Notes under the pieces: generated by a model
What the model was told of the DNA's origin: nothing
Databases searched by the model: none
What the model saw: the letters and a program-made list of their open reading frames with translations, nothing else
Shown here: piece by piece, positions 28,619-37,463 of the stretch
Layout: each line of letters opens with the position of its first letter
Position numbering within the stretch: position 1 is the stretch's first letter
Translations under genes and position numbers: made by a program
Assembly: GCA_017745295.1 (NCBI GenBank)
Contig: JAGHZR010000007.1
Location: forward strand, 1-64,000
Length of the DNA: 64,000 nt
Direction: 5' to 3'
Source of the DNA: Novosphingobium sp.
GTDB taxonomy: Bacteria; Pseudomonadota; Alphaproteobacteria; Sphingomonadales; Sphingomonadaceae

Positions 28619-29383
28619 CTAGCGCCGCTTCGCCAGAATCGCGCGGGCGTCCACGAGGTCCGAAGGCTTGTCGACATCGACTGCCGCCAGACCGTCCCGC
28701 GCGGCGACGAGGCGGGCGGTCACACCGATCTTCGCGCCCAGCCTTGCCAGCGCGGACGCGAGCGTGAGGCGTCCGAGCGCATAGCTCGCCAGCATGCCGA
28801 GGCCGAGCCGCGCGGCGATGCGCCAGGGGCGCTTGCGGTCGGCCTCGACCAGCTTCCAGGTCTCGATCGCCGCTTCGGCGCGGGGCGTCTTCAGCAGGAA
28901 CAGGTTGCAGCCGGACCAGTGGCCGTCGGCAAAGCGCAAGTACGTGCGCCGCGATCCCGGCATCGCCGTCTCGATCGCCTCGCGCCGGGCCAGCAGCACG
29001 GAAACGTCGGCATCCTCGGGCGTATCGCTCAGGAAATCGCGCACCCACTGGCCGCGCAGCAGGGCGTGGTCGGAGGTCGTGACCAGCATCGGCGCGCCGA
29101 GCAGGGCGAAGCCCGCCGCGACGCTGGCGCTGGGTCCGGCCTCGGCGGGAACGGTCTCGCAGCCGAGCAGTTCGGCCAGCGCGACGACCGCCGGATCGCT
29201 GGCAACGACCGCAAGCCGCGTAATCCCGGCATCGCGCAGGGCTTCCACGACATGGGCGAGCATCGGCTTGCCCTCCAGTTCGACCAGCGCCTTGTGGCTG
29301 AGGCCTTCCGCCACTGCGACCGGATCGGGCGCACCGGGGCGCGAGCCTGCGAGAATCAGGGCCGAGGGTGTCGCGGAGGTCAT
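28619..29383 (-). CDS. NTP transferase (MobA-like nucleotidyltransferase)
   Basis: 254 aa with the Rossmann-like nucleotidyltransferase fold: ALILAGSRPGAPD at the start, KALVELEGKPMLAHVVEALR (about 30-49), and VTTSDHALL for the metal-binding region. The usual G-x-G-T-R loop is altered to AGSRPG with an insertion. The C-terminal ending VDVDKPSDLVDARAIL is typical of MobA-like proteins. Last gene of a three-gene minus-strand unit; its ATG overlaps the preceding stop by 4 bp. Likely activates a sugar or alcohol phosphate; substrate unknown. Confidence 0.75.
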   Translation of the reverse strand: MTSATPSALILAGSRPGAPDPVAVAEGLSHKALVELEGKPMLAHVVEALRDAGITRLAVVASDPAVVALAELLGCETVPAEAGPSASVAAGFALLGAPMLVTTSDHALLRGQWVRDFLSDTPEDADVSVLLARREAIETAMPGSRRTYLRFADGHWSGCNLFLLKTPRAEAAIETWKLVEADRKRPWRIAARLGLGMLASYALGRLTLASALARLGAKIGVTARLVAARDGLAAVDVDKPSDLVDARAILAKRR

Positions 29384-30306
29384 GCGGGCTTCCGTTCCAT
29401 GGCCTTTTTCGCGCGCCAGACGTGCCAGAGCACGCCGGGCGCGGAGAGCACCGGATGGCGCTCGCGCCAGGGGGTGATCGCCACCGGTACGCCGGTGTGG
29501 CGCTCGATCTTCCAGGCGGCATAGCGCGCAGCGCCTTCGAACGTGGTCGAGGCCTTGATCAGGCGCAGCACGTTGTAAGGCTTGCCGAGCCGCTGGCGGC
29601 GCTTCCACCAGTCCAGCGTGCGGCTGCGGTCGCGCGCGGAAAGCTGCGGGCGCAGCGTGCCGTTGGGCAGGCGTTCGAAGCGGATATCGTCGGCGGCGAG
29701 CGCCAGCGGCAGCAGGCCGTCGAAATGCTCGCGGTTGACGGAGAGGATCGAATCCTCGCGGCCTGCCTTCTCCACCCGGAACTCGGCGGCGTACGTCGCG
29801 CGGAACAGGGCGCGCCAATAATCTTCGGCCGTGCCGGTCTCGGGACCGAGCGCGACGGCGAGCCGCGCGGCGGTACGGGCCGCGCCGGACACGGCGGTGG
29901 AAACTGTGGGGTCTACCGGGGCGAGCGCGGCTGCGTCCCGCTGCCAGGCCATACCGCTCGGCTGGACGAATCGCGCCCAGATCGTGGTGTCGAGCAGTTC
30001 GCCGGCAGCGGCGGCGCGGAAGGTCTCCAGCGCCATCGTCGCGACTTTGGCGCGCAGGGGCACACCTTCGCAGGTCCATTCGTGATAGCTGACGCGCGGC
30101 CAGATCTTCTCGACTTGCGGGCCTTCGGTGAGGACGTAGAAATCCAGCACGCCCTCCAGCGAGCCGGTGCGCAAGTTCGAGCCGTAGAACAGCACCGCCA
30201 CGGCGTTTCCGGCGGCCAAGGCCAGCCGCTCCGCGAAAGCGCGGACTTCGGGCACGACGGGGCGCTGAAGCGCCTGGCTTACGCGCCCTTCCAGATCTTG
30301 GGTCAT
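29380..30306 (-). CDS. Putative nucleotidyltransferase-fold protein
   Basis: 308 aa. The segment AVLFYGSNLRTGSLEGVLDF followed by YVLTEG (about residues 36-60) resembles the GS...D-x-D strand-loop of pol-beta-type nucleotidyltransferases, but only one clear acidic position is seen. The rest is helical with no recognised domain. Placed between a diacylglycerol-kinase-like gene and a MobA-like gene, overlapping the latter by 4 bp, so it probably serves the same pathway. Family not named with confidence. Confidence 0.6.
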   Translation of the reverse strand: MTQDLEGRVSQALQRPVVPEVRAFAERLALAAGNAVAVLFYGSNLRTGSLEGVLDFYVLTEGPQVEKIWPRVSYHEWTCEGVPLRAKVATMALETFRAAAAGELLDTTIWARFVQPSGMAWQRDAAALAPVDPTVSTAVSGAARTAARLAVALGPETGTAEDYWRALFRATYAAEFRVEKAGREDSILSVNREHFDGLLPLALAADDIRFERLPNGTLRPQLSARDRSRTLDWWKRRQRLGKPYNVLRLIKASTTFEGAARYAAWKIERHTGVPVAITPWRERHPVLSAPGVLWHVWRAKKAMERKPA

Positions 30307-30395
30307 AGGGTCATGCTCGGGCACCGGCCGCGCGAAAGCAAGCGCGCCGGTGCCGTGGTCTGAAAAATGCTGCGTCTGAAAAATGCCGGGAAGGT

Positions 30396-31439
30396 TCAGG
30401 GGACCACGAAAGTCAGCTGCGGGCCTTCTTCGAGGACATAGCTGCCGCCAGGGAAAGCCTCGCCGTCGAGAATGAACGAGCCGCCCAGTTCGAGGTCGAC
30501 CGCGCTGGCGCTCAGGCGATGGGTGCCGCGGCGTTCGAGGAACTTGCCGGTCAGGCCGAACAGGATCGCGGGCAGCAGCGCGACGATCCAGCGCACCGGC
30601 CAGTCGATCACGCCGAGCTTCATACCCGGCGCGACGTCGCGGCCGAACGGGCGGGCGCCGAGCGGGAACTTCTCGAACGTGGTGGCGACGGCCATGAAAC
30701 GCTCGTCGGCGCGGCCGGGACCTGCATAGGGCAGGTCGCGGCCGGTGTGCCGGTCGATCAGGCGCATCGGCGTGCACGAGCGCCAGGGATTGCCGACCCG
30801 GCCGAACAGGGTCTGGAAGATGGCCCAGAGCACGCTGAGGCCCACGGCGAAACTGTTGAAGGCGCCGCGACGATGCGCTTCCTGACCCGCCTCGGTGGCC
30901 AGCGCGAAAGCGCCGGTGCCGAGGATGAAGCCCATGATATGGCCGCTGCTGCCGTCCTGCGAGGAAACGCGCAAGGGGCGGCGGGTCACGGTCTTGCCCT
31001 TGTGCGCGGCGGCCAGCGCCTCGGCCAGCGACCAGTGGGTTGGCAGGCCGATGTCGATGGCGAGCGCGTTGGTCTTGCCCTTGGGCAGGACGATGAAAGC
31101 GGGCCATTCGTCGCCGAAGATCTCGGCGCCGCAGGTCAGCACGTCGCGGACAGTGCCGTCGCCGCCGTCGACCACCAGATAATCGATGCCGCGACGTGCA
31201 AAGCCGTCGAGCACGCCGAACAACTCCGCGCGGGTGCGCGGGGTTTCGGTCAGGATGTTGGAGCAATCCGCCATCTCGGGCGCATGGCCCTTGTTGCGAT
31301 GGCTGCGCGGATTGCGGATGATGCCGACGAGGGGAACGGCACGGCCACGACGGGCCACGCGCACAGGGCCGGTGGCCTTGCGCTTGCCTTGCTCACCGAA
31401 GGTCGGCAGCGTTTCGAATTCGTAAATGGTTCCGTACAC
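30396..31439 (-). CDS. Diacylglycerol kinase family lipid kinase
   Basis: 347 aa. The catalytic domain signature DYLVVDGGDGTVRDVL (about residues 86-101) and LPKGKTNALAIDIGLP (about 116-131) belong to the DAGK/YegS/sphingosine-kinase superfamily, which phosphorylates lipid alcohols. A membrane-like helix follows (WIVALLPAILFGLTG). The first 40 residues (MYGTIYEFETLPTFGEQGKR) are a non-catalytic extension. First gene of the minus-strand unit with the two nucleotidyltransferase genes; divergent from the CDP-alcohol phosphatidyltransferase gene across 172 bases. Confidence 0.85.
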   Translation of the reverse strand: MYGTIYEFETLPTFGEQGKRKATGPVRVARRGRAVPLVGIIRNPRSHRNKGHAPEMADCSNILTETPRTRAELFGVLDGFARRGIDYLVVDGGDGTVRDVLTCGAEIFGDEWPAFIVLPKGKTNALAIDIGLPTHWSLAEALAAAHKGKTVTRRPLRVSSQDGSSGHIMGFILGTGAFALATEAGQEAHRRGAFNSFAVGLSVLWAIFQTLFGRVGNPWRSCTPMRLIDRHTGRDLPYAGPGRADERFMAVATTFEKFPLGARPFGRDVAPGMKLGVIDWPVRWIVALLPAILFGLTGKFLERRGTHRLSASAVDLELGGSFILDGEAFPGGSYVLEEGPQLTFVVP

Positions 31440-31611
31440 GCGTCCCTATTTAGGGATGCCGCGCGGGAAAATCATCAGGAAACATTCACTGACACATTAA
31501 GGTTACAGTTGTATGGCGCTTTTACGCCACTTGCAAGACCGTCAAAAACGATAGCACTTTCCGCAAGTGACGAAGTTGCCTCGGGGAAGGGGACGGATTA
31601 CGGCCCGAATC

Positions 31612-32760
31612 ATGGTCGAACAAGACAAGCTCCCCCCCGTGGTCACTCTCGGCGCGAACCCGGTCAAGCTCTGGGGTCTGACGATGGCCGAGCGCGTGGC
31701 GCGGATCGCCCGCGCCAATGGCGCCCCTGCCGATGTGGAAGGCGCCGCGATCGCAGCCCAAGGCCCTGCCATCCTTTCCAACGCCGCGTTCGCGTGGGAT
31801 CCGGCCTGGTTCAAATACGTCACATCGCATCCCGGCATGGTCCTGACGCTGGGCGGCATTCCCGCGCTGGCCCACGCGGCAGACGGCGCGCAGGCCGCCC
31901 GAATCGCCGAGGCCATGAACGCCGGAACGCCGCTTTCAGGCAGCATTGACCTTGAGGTCGTCGCCTACGAAAGCGGCCCGACGATCGAAAACAAGCAGCT
32001 GCGCAAGCGCGAGACGCCGTTCCTCACGGCACTGACGCCGCAGAGCGTCCGCACCATCGAGCGCGCCAGCTATTTCGGCGCCTACAAGGGCGTGACCGAC
32101 GTGCTGACCAAGTACCTCTGGCCTGAATGGGCGCTGGTGCTGACGCGGATCTGCGCGAAGCTGCATATAACTCCGAACATGGTGACCGCCGTGGGCGCGG
32201 TGTTCTGCGTCGCCGCCACCGTGCTTTTCGCCTACGGCCATTACTGGCTGGGCATGGCGCTGGGTCTGGTCTTCATGGTGCTCGACACCGTGGACGGCAA
32301 GCTGGCGCGCTGCACGATCACCTCGTCGGAATGGGGCAATGTCGCCGATCACGGCATGGACCTCGTCCATCCGCCGTTCTGGTGGTGGTTCTGGGCGACG
32401 GGCCTTGGGACCTGGGGGCTGGCCTACGACCAGACCACGTTCTGGTGGGTTCAGGGCGCGATCCAGGGCGGCTATATCGTGCAGCGCCTGATCGAAGGCC
32501 TGTTCATGAAGCAGAACGGGTTGATGCATATCCACGTATGGCGCAAGTTTGACAGCCAGTTCCGCCTCATCACCGCGCGCCGCAATCCGAACATGGTGAT
32601 CCTGTTCGTGGCCATGCTGTTCGCGCGCCCCGACCTCGGCCTGATCGCGGTGGCTTGGTGGACGGCGATTTCCTGCCTCATCCATGCGGTGCGGCTGGTC
32701 CAGGCATGGATCGTGCGCGCGCGGGGCGGTACGATTACCTCGTGGCTTTCGGACGCCTGA
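31612..32760 (+). CDS. CDP-alcohol phosphatidyltransferase with extra N-terminal region
   Basis: 382 aa. The C-terminal half contains the complete CDP-alcohol phosphatidyltransferase signature D-xx-DG-xx-AR-x8-G-xxx-D-xxx-D, read as DTVDGKLAR...GNVADHGMD (about residues 224-250), within several membrane helices. The N-terminal ~180 residues (LGANPVKLWGLTMAERVARI, AILSNAAFAWDPAWFKYV) resemble the layout of a nucleotidyltransferase domain as in inositol-phosphate cytidylyltransferase fusions, but lack the usual nucleotide-binding motifs and look degenerate. ATG 31612 is preferred; GTG 31567 would add 15 basic residues. Makes a phosphodiester-linked lipid or solute; substrate unknown. Confidence 0.8.
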   Translation: MVEQDKLPPVVTLGANPVKLWGLTMAERVARIARANGAPADVEGAAIAAQGPAILSNAAFAWDPAWFKYVTSHPGMVLTLGGIPALAHAADGAQAARIAEAMNAGTPLSGSIDLEVVAYESGPTIENKQLRKRETPFLTALTPQSVRTIERASYFGAYKGVTDVLTKYLWPEWALVLTRICAKLHITPNMVTAVGAVFCVAATVLFAYGHYWLGMALGLVFMVLDTVDGKLARCTITSSEWGNVADHGMDLVHPPFWWWFWATGLGTWGLAYDQTTFWWVQGAIQGGYIVQRLIEGLFMKQNGLMHIHVWRKFDSQFRLITARRNPNMVILFVAMLFARPDLGLIAVAWWTAISCLIHAVRLVQAWIVRARGGTITSWLSDA

Positions 32761-32773
32761 AGGAGAAACGACG

Positions 32774-33202
32774 ATGAACGCGACGATCGAGAAATTCGGC
32801 TATCCGCATACGCTCGTCGCGGAATTCGCGCATTGGGTTGTGCTCGCCCGGCCCGCGCAGCCGACGCTGGGTTCGCTGGTCCTGGCCGCGAAGTCCGACG
32901 CGACGGCCTTCGGGGACCTTCCGGGCGAGGCCCATGCCGAGCTGAAGGCCGTCACCGCGGCGATCGAGACGGCGCTGGCAGGCGCGGTCGGCTATGCCCG
33001 GCTCAATTACCTGATGCTGATGATGGTGGACCCGCACGTCCACTTCCACGTCATCCCCCGCTACGAAGGCGCGCGCGAGTGGCAGGGGCGCGAGTTCGTC
33101 GACTGCGGCTGGCCCAAAGTGCCCGATCTCGGGCACGCGGTGGCGCTGGAGGGCGACGAGTTGGCCGGGCTGGTGGCGTGGTTGAAAGGTGTGTTTGCCT
33201 GA
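32774..33202 (+). CDS. HIT family protein
   Basis: 142 aa. The histidine-triad motif reads VDPHVHFHVIPRY (about residues 85-97). HIT proteins hydrolyse or transfer nucleoside phosphoramidates and dinucleotides. AGGAG at 32761-32765 precedes ATG 32774, and the gene follows the phosphatidyltransferase by 13 bases, so the two are one operon. A nucleotide-cleaving HIT enzyme beside nucleotidyltransferases fits a pathway that makes or recycles CDP-activated intermediates. Confidence 0.85.
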   Translation: MNATIEKFGYPHTLVAEFAHWVVLARPAQPTLGSLVLAAKSDATAFGDLPGEAHAELKAVTAAIETALAGAVGYARLNYLMLMMVDPHVHFHVIPRYEGAREWQGREFVDCGWPKVPDLGHAVALEGDELAGLVAWLKGVFA

Positions 33203-33220
33203 TACGCGGTGCCTGGGCGA

Positions 33221-33340
33221 GGGGGCTTCGACAGGCTCAGCCTGAGCGGTTTTGAAAACAGGTTTCCGAAATCTTTCAGCCTGAGCGGGTTTGGACAAAT
33301 TGCCTGCAAAACCGCTCAGGCTGAGCTTGTCGAAGCCCCC
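33221..33340. repeat. Inverted repeat with GGCTTCGACA/GCTCAGCCTGAGC units
   Basis: Outer arms GGGGGCTTCGACAGGCTCAG (33221-) and its reverse complement ending CTGAGCTTGTCGAAGCCCCC (-33340) extend over about 33 bases each with one mismatch. A further CAGCCTGAGCGGG copy lies between them. This is a known type of sphingomonad intergenic repeat; here it sits between the ends of converging genes. Confidence 0.75.
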
Positions 33341-33389
33341 TCGGCATGGCCCGAGCTGCCCGGACCCAGTCTGGACGGCGTTAACTTTC

Positions 33390-34145
33390 TTACCAGGTAT
33401 CGGTCAGCTTCGTCGCGATCTCGATGTCGTTGAGGAAGTCGACTTCCGCCCAGTCCAGCCCCTCGATCGAGACGGTGCCGACTTTGCCGGTCGGCGCGAT
33501 CGAATCGATCACTTTCAGGTACCAGTGCTGGACGCCCTCCGGCGTGCGCATCGCCTGGCGGACGGTCTCGCGGAACAGGTCGGCCCCTTCGCCGCGGAAG
33601 GCGAGGAAGCCGATCGATTCGGAATTGGACTGCGCCGCCGTCAGCGTCTTGCCGATATGGACGAGGCGGCCGTCCGCCTCGCGCTCGACCTTCATGTCGT
33701 CGCTGTCGTAGCCTTCCGCCTTCACGTCCACGGTGACGGTGATCGGCCAGGTATTGCCCTCCGCATCGGTCGCGCCCTGCTGGACCTTGCGGACGATGTC
33801 CTCGGAAACGAGCGTGTCGCCGTTGAGGATCAGGAAGTCCCCGCGCATGGCTTCGCGCGCGATCCAGCAGGAGCCGAGGTTGTCGGCCACCTTGAAGAAG
33901 GGGTTGAAGCGGATGTTGATCTCGACGCGGGGGTCGTGGATCGCGTTCAGGTGCTCTTCCAGCATATCGGTCATGAAGCCGGTGACGACGTCGATCCGCT
34001 TCACGCCGCCGCGCGCCAGCATCTCGATCTGCCATTCGATCAGCGACTTGCCGGAGAAGTCGATCAGGCACTTGGGCCGCTCGGCGGTGAGCGGAAGCAG
34101 GCGCGAGCCCTGGCCGGCGCTGAGGAGAATGGCGTGTTCGATCAT
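33390..34145 (-). CDS. Nucleotidyltransferase, phosphocholine cytidylyltransferase-like
   Basis: 251 aa. The sugar-1-phosphate/choline-phosphate nucleotidyltransferase motif is complete: LLSAGQGSRLLPLTAERPK (residues 7-25), with the metal-binding LILNGDTLVSED later. Resembles the LicC-like family that makes CDP-choline or related activated alcohols. It would supply a CDP-activated head group for the neighbouring phosphatidyltransferase; this link is inference. Transcribed opposite to the flippase gene. Confidence 0.82.
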   Translation of the reverse strand: MIEHAILLSAGQGSRLLPLTAERPKCLIDFSGKSLIEWQIEMLARGGVKRIDVVTGFMTDMLEEHLNAIHDPRVEINIRFNPFFKVADNLGSCWIAREAMRGDFLILNGDTLVSEDIVRKVQQGATDAEGNTWPITVTVDVKAEGYDSDDMKVEREADGRLVHIGKTLTAAQSNSESIGFLAFRGEGADLFRETVRQAMRTPEGVQHWYLKVIDSIAPTGKVGTVSIEGLDWAEVDFLNDIEIATKLTDTW

Positions 34146-34348
34146 GGATTTCGTGCTTCACGATAAGGGGGAGGTCGCCCCGCATCTAGGGAATGCCGGG
34201 CAAAAGGAAAAGGTGCGACCGCAAGGTGGCCCGTCGGTCGCCGACGCGCGGCTGCGACAAATCGGCCGGGGACAGAACTGTTCAGCATGGGGACATTCGC
34301 CATCTGCACAGCTTGCAAGTCCTTTCCCCCTCGTTCAATGCAGCCGTA

Positions 34349-35725
34349 ATGTCCGCCAAATTTAACCGCCGCGAGAGCAAGTCTCCGCTAGGGCGGATCA
34401 TTCAGAACACGGCCTGGCTGCTGGGTGGCAAGGGCTTCGGCGCCGTCTGCGGCCTGGCCTATCTCGCCATCCAGACGCGCTCGCTGGGCCTCAAGGATTT
34501 CGGTCACTTTTCGCTGATCTTCGGGACGGCACAGGCGCTCATCGCGCTTGCCAGCTTCCAGACCTGGCGCGTCGTGGTGCGCTACGGCAGCGAGCATGTC
34601 CACCAGAAGGACTGGGGCAAGCTCGGCCGTCTCGGCATGCTCTGCGGCTTGCTGGACGCGGTGGGCGCGGTGATCGGCTGCGGGCTGGCGGCGGTACTGA
34701 TCTACGGGTTCGCCCATAAGCTGGAACTCAACCCGCACTTCGTGGACGTGGCCTTCTGGTTCTGCGTGGGTTCGCTCTGGGCGCTGGTTTCGGCGCCGAC
34801 GGGGATCGTGCGCGCACTCAACCGCTTCGACATGGCGGTCTATGTCGAGGCGATCGTGCCGAGCGGACGCCTGGCCGCCTCGCTCGTCATCTGGCTGACC
34901 GGGCCGAGCGTCGGCCGCTTCCTGTTCGCCTGGGCGGCGATCGATATCCTCGAAGCCCTGCTCTACTGGATCATGGCGCGGCGGCTTTGTCCTGAGGCGG
35001 TGAACCTCTCGAACTTGCGCAACTGGCGCAAGGCGATCGAGGAAAACCCCGGCGTCACCCGTTTCTTCACGCAGACTTACGTGGCCTCCACGATCGATGC
35101 GGCGATGCGGAACGGTCCGCTGCTGATCGTCGGCGCCTGGGTCGGCACCAAAGCGGCGGGTCTCTACCGCCTCGCCTCCCAGCTTTCGCAGGCCTTGAGC
35201 AAGCTGTCCTCGCTGCTGACCCGCTCGGTCTATGCCGAAGTGGCCCGCGCGCGGGTCGCGTCGGAAGCGGCGGAGTTCCGCAAGCTGGCCCTCCAGACCA
35301 GCAAGATCGCCGGTCTCGCCGGAATCGTTGTCATCACGGTGGCGGTACTGCTGGGCAAGCAGATGCTCGAATTCATCGGCGGCGACGATTTTGAACAGGG
35401 CGCGGCGATCCTCGTGCCACTGACTCTGGCGGCGAGCTTCGACCTTGCCAGCGTCGCGTTCGAGCCGGTGCTCCACGCCACCGGACGCGCGCGCCATTCG
35501 CTGATCGCACGGCTGATCGCGCTGGTCGCGCTGGCGATCGGGCTGGTGTTCCTGCTGCCGGTCGGACCGAGCGGTGCGGCCTGGGCCGTGGCTCTGGGCG
35601 GCGGCGTGTCCTACCTGGCGATGGGCCTCATGGCCTGGCGCACGCTCCAGCAGATCGACCGCAACGAGATCAGCATCGCGCCCGATCCGGAAGACGATCT
35701 GCCGGTGGCCGATTCGGCCAGCTGA
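34349..35725 (+). CDS. Oligosaccharide flippase family protein (Wzx-like)
   Basis: 458 aa with about 12-14 membrane helices, beginning RIIQNTAWLLGGKGFGAVCG and LAYLAIQTRSLGLKDFG, the typical polysaccharide-exporter opening. Later segments (AGIVVITVAVLLGKQMLEFI; ALVALAIGLVFLLPVG) complete the MATE/MVF-type transporter. Moves lipid-linked glycans or lipids across the inner membrane. ATG 34349 (MSAKFNRRESK) was preferred because the residues encoded upstream, from 34193, are low-complexity. Confidence 0.82.
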   Translation: MSAKFNRRESKSPLGRIIQNTAWLLGGKGFGAVCGLAYLAIQTRSLGLKDFGHFSLIFGTAQALIALASFQTWRVVVRYGSEHVHQKDWGKLGRLGMLCGLLDAVGAVIGCGLAAVLIYGFAHKLELNPHFVDVAFWFCVGSLWALVSAPTGIVRALNRFDMAVYVEAIVPSGRLAASLVIWLTGPSVGRFLFAWAAIDILEALLYWIMARRLCPEAVNLSNLRNWRKAIEENPGVTRFFTQTYVASTIDAAMRNGPLLIVGAWVGTKAAGLYRLASQLSQALSKLSSLLTRSVYAEVARARVASEAAEFRKLALQTSKIAGLAGIVVITVAVLLGKQMLEFIGGDDFEQGAAILVPLTLAASFDLASVAFEPVLHATGRARHSLIARLIALVALAIGLVFLLPVGPSGAAWAVALGGGVSYLAMGLMAWRTLQQIDRNEISIAPDPEDDLPVADSAS

Positions 35726-35761
35726 ACTCGACAGACGCGGATCGAGGGCTATCATGCCGAC

Positions 35762-36985
35762 ATGTCCTCATCCGCGAACACTCTGATCGAGCAGGCCCTC
35801 GGCCTTGCCGACCGCATCGTCGCGCTGCGCCGCGCCATTCATGCCGAACCCGAGATCGGCCTCCACAACCCGAAGACGCGCGACAAGATCCGCGCGGCTC
35901 TGGCCCATCTGCCGCTGGAATGGCGCGAGGGTCCCTCGACCACCGGCCTGATCGCCACGCTGAAAGGCGGCGCGGGCGAGGGTGGCAGCGTGCTCCTGCG
36001 CGGCGATACCGACGCCCTGCCGATGTCCGAGGAAACCGGCCTGGCTTTCGCCTCGACTGTCCCCGGTGCGATGCACGCCTGCGGGCACGATACCCACGTC
36101 GCCATGCTGGCTGGCGCGGCGGAGATTCTCGCGAGCCGGGCGGAGAGCCTCAGCGGCGAAGTGCGCTTCATGTTCCAGCCCGGCGAGGAAGGTCATCACG
36201 GCGCCCGCTTCATGCTGGAGGACGGCCTGCTTGGCGGCGAGGGCTTCGGCCGCCCATTGCCGGGTGCCGCCTTCGCGCTTCACATCATGCCCAATGCGCC
36301 GCACGGCGTGATCGGCGGCCGGGCCGGACCACTGATGGCGGCGGCGGACGAGCTGCGCATCGTCGTGACCGGGCGCGGCGGGCATGCCTCGATGCCGCAC
36401 GACACGGTCGATCCGGTGCCGGTCGCCTGCGAGATCGTCATGGCCATCCAGACTATGGTCGCGCGCCGCTACAGCGTGTTCGATCCGGTCGTGGTGACGA
36501 TCGCCAAGGTCGAGGCGGGCAGCGCGCACAACGTGATTCCCGACATCGCCCGGCTTACCGGCACGATGCGCACGCTGTCGGCGGCCAATCGCGCGCGGCT
36601 GAAGGAGGAACTGCCGGTGCTCGTCGCCGGTATTGCCGGAGCGCATGGATTGAAGGGCGAAGTCACGATCCTCGAAGGTTTCCCGGTGACGGTCTGCGAT
36701 CCGCGCGCGGTGGACTTCGGGGAGCAGGTAGCCCGGAATCTCTATGGCGAGGCCGCGTTCCAGCGGCTCAAGGACCCGATCATGGGCGCGGAGGACTTCG
36801 CCTATGTGCTGGAAAAGGTGCCCGGCGCGATGTTCTTCCTCGGCGTCGCGGAAGACGGCGCGGACTGGAAGCACTGCTGCGGCATCCACTCGACCAAGAT
36901 GATGGTCGACGAAAAGGCCCTGCCGCGCGGCGCCGCCTTCCTGGCCGGACTGGCGCAGGACTGGTTGGCGCGAGGTTGGGGATAG
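35762..36985 (+). CDS. M20 family amidohydrolase (hippurate hydrolase-like)
   Basis: 407-aa zinc-dependent amidohydrolase. Characteristic sequences: LRRAIHAEPEIGLHNPKT, LLRGDTDALPMSEETGL, AMHACGHDTHVAMLAGAA, FMFQPGEEGHHGA (catalytic and zinc residues) and the C-terminal ADWKHCCGIHSTKMMVDEKA. These enzymes remove acyl groups from amino acids. Starts 37 bases after the flippase stop; no signal peptide. Confidence 0.9.
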   Translation: MSSSANTLIEQALGLADRIVALRRAIHAEPEIGLHNPKTRDKIRAALAHLPLEWREGPSTTGLIATLKGGAGEGGSVLLRGDTDALPMSEETGLAFASTVPGAMHACGHDTHVAMLAGAAEILASRAESLSGEVRFMFQPGEEGHHGARFMLEDGLLGGEGFGRPLPGAAFALHIMPNAPHGVIGGRAGPLMAAADELRIVVTGRGGHASMPHDTVDPVPVACEIVMAIQTMVARRYSVFDPVVVTIAKVEAGSAHNVIPDIARLTGTMRTLSAANRARLKEELPVLVAGIAGAHGLKGEVTILEGFPVTVCDPRAVDFGEQVARNLYGEAAFQRLKDPIMGAEDFAYVLEKVPGAMFFLGVAEDGADWKHCCGIHSTKMMVDEKALPRGAAFLAGLAQDWLARGWG

Positions 36986-37021
36986 GGTTCCGTTTCCCCG
37001 CACACAGGCCGCCTGCTCCTT

Positions 37022-37118
37022 CGTCATTGCGCCCCTTCGCGAAAGCGTAGCGAAGCAATCCAGAGTCGTGCAGAGCCGCTCTGGGTTGCCGCGTCGGCTT
37101 CGCCTCCTCGCAATGACG
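37022..37118. repeat. Palindromic repeat, diverged 97-bp copy 3
   Basis: Begins CGTCATTGCG and ends CGCAATGACG like the 77-bp repeats at 22096 and 28487, and keeps the GCGTAGCGAAGCAATCCAGAG arm and the centre TCGTGCAGAGCCG. About 13 bases are inserted in the left arm and the right arm is diverged, so this copy is decayed. Confidence 0.75.
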
Positions 37119-37132
37119 AGAGAGCCGAGGTG

Positions 37133-37423
37133 TCAGGCCTTCACGTCTTCCCATTCCGGGTGACGCCGGAACGCCGCCACGACGTAGCTGCACAAGGGCG
37201 CGATCTTGAAGTGATTTTCCCGCGCGTCGGCGACCATGGCCTCGACCAGCCGCGCCGCCACGCCGCGATTGCCGATCTCGGTGGGGACGAGCGTGTGGTC
37301 GGCATAGTGCACGCCGTCGCGGGCCTGCCAGGTGAGGTGGCCGGTCACGTCGCTGTCGGCGAGGTGGGCCTGGTATTCGCCGCCGGTGGCGGTCTCGTGC
37401 TTGGTGATGGTCACGCCGACCAT
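37133..37423 (-). CDS. Small GNAT-type N-acetyltransferase (YidJ-like)
   Basis: 96 aa. ITKHETATGGEYQAHLADSD and HTLVPTEIGNRGVAARLVEA match the short single-domain acetyltransferases of the COG2388 type, with the acetyl-CoA loop GNRGVAARLV at about residues 53-62. The C-terminal CSYVVAAFRRHPEW is also typical. GGAGA lies just upstream of the start. Substrate unknown. Confidence 0.8.
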   Translation of the reverse strand: MVGVTITKHETATGGEYQAHLADSDVTGHLTWQARDGVHYADHTLVPTEIGNRGVAARLVEAMVADARENHFKIAPLCSYVVAAFRRHPEWEDVKA

Positions 37424-37463
37424 GAGCCAGTCTCCTTCTTGACGGCACCTGCGTCCGCTCGCA

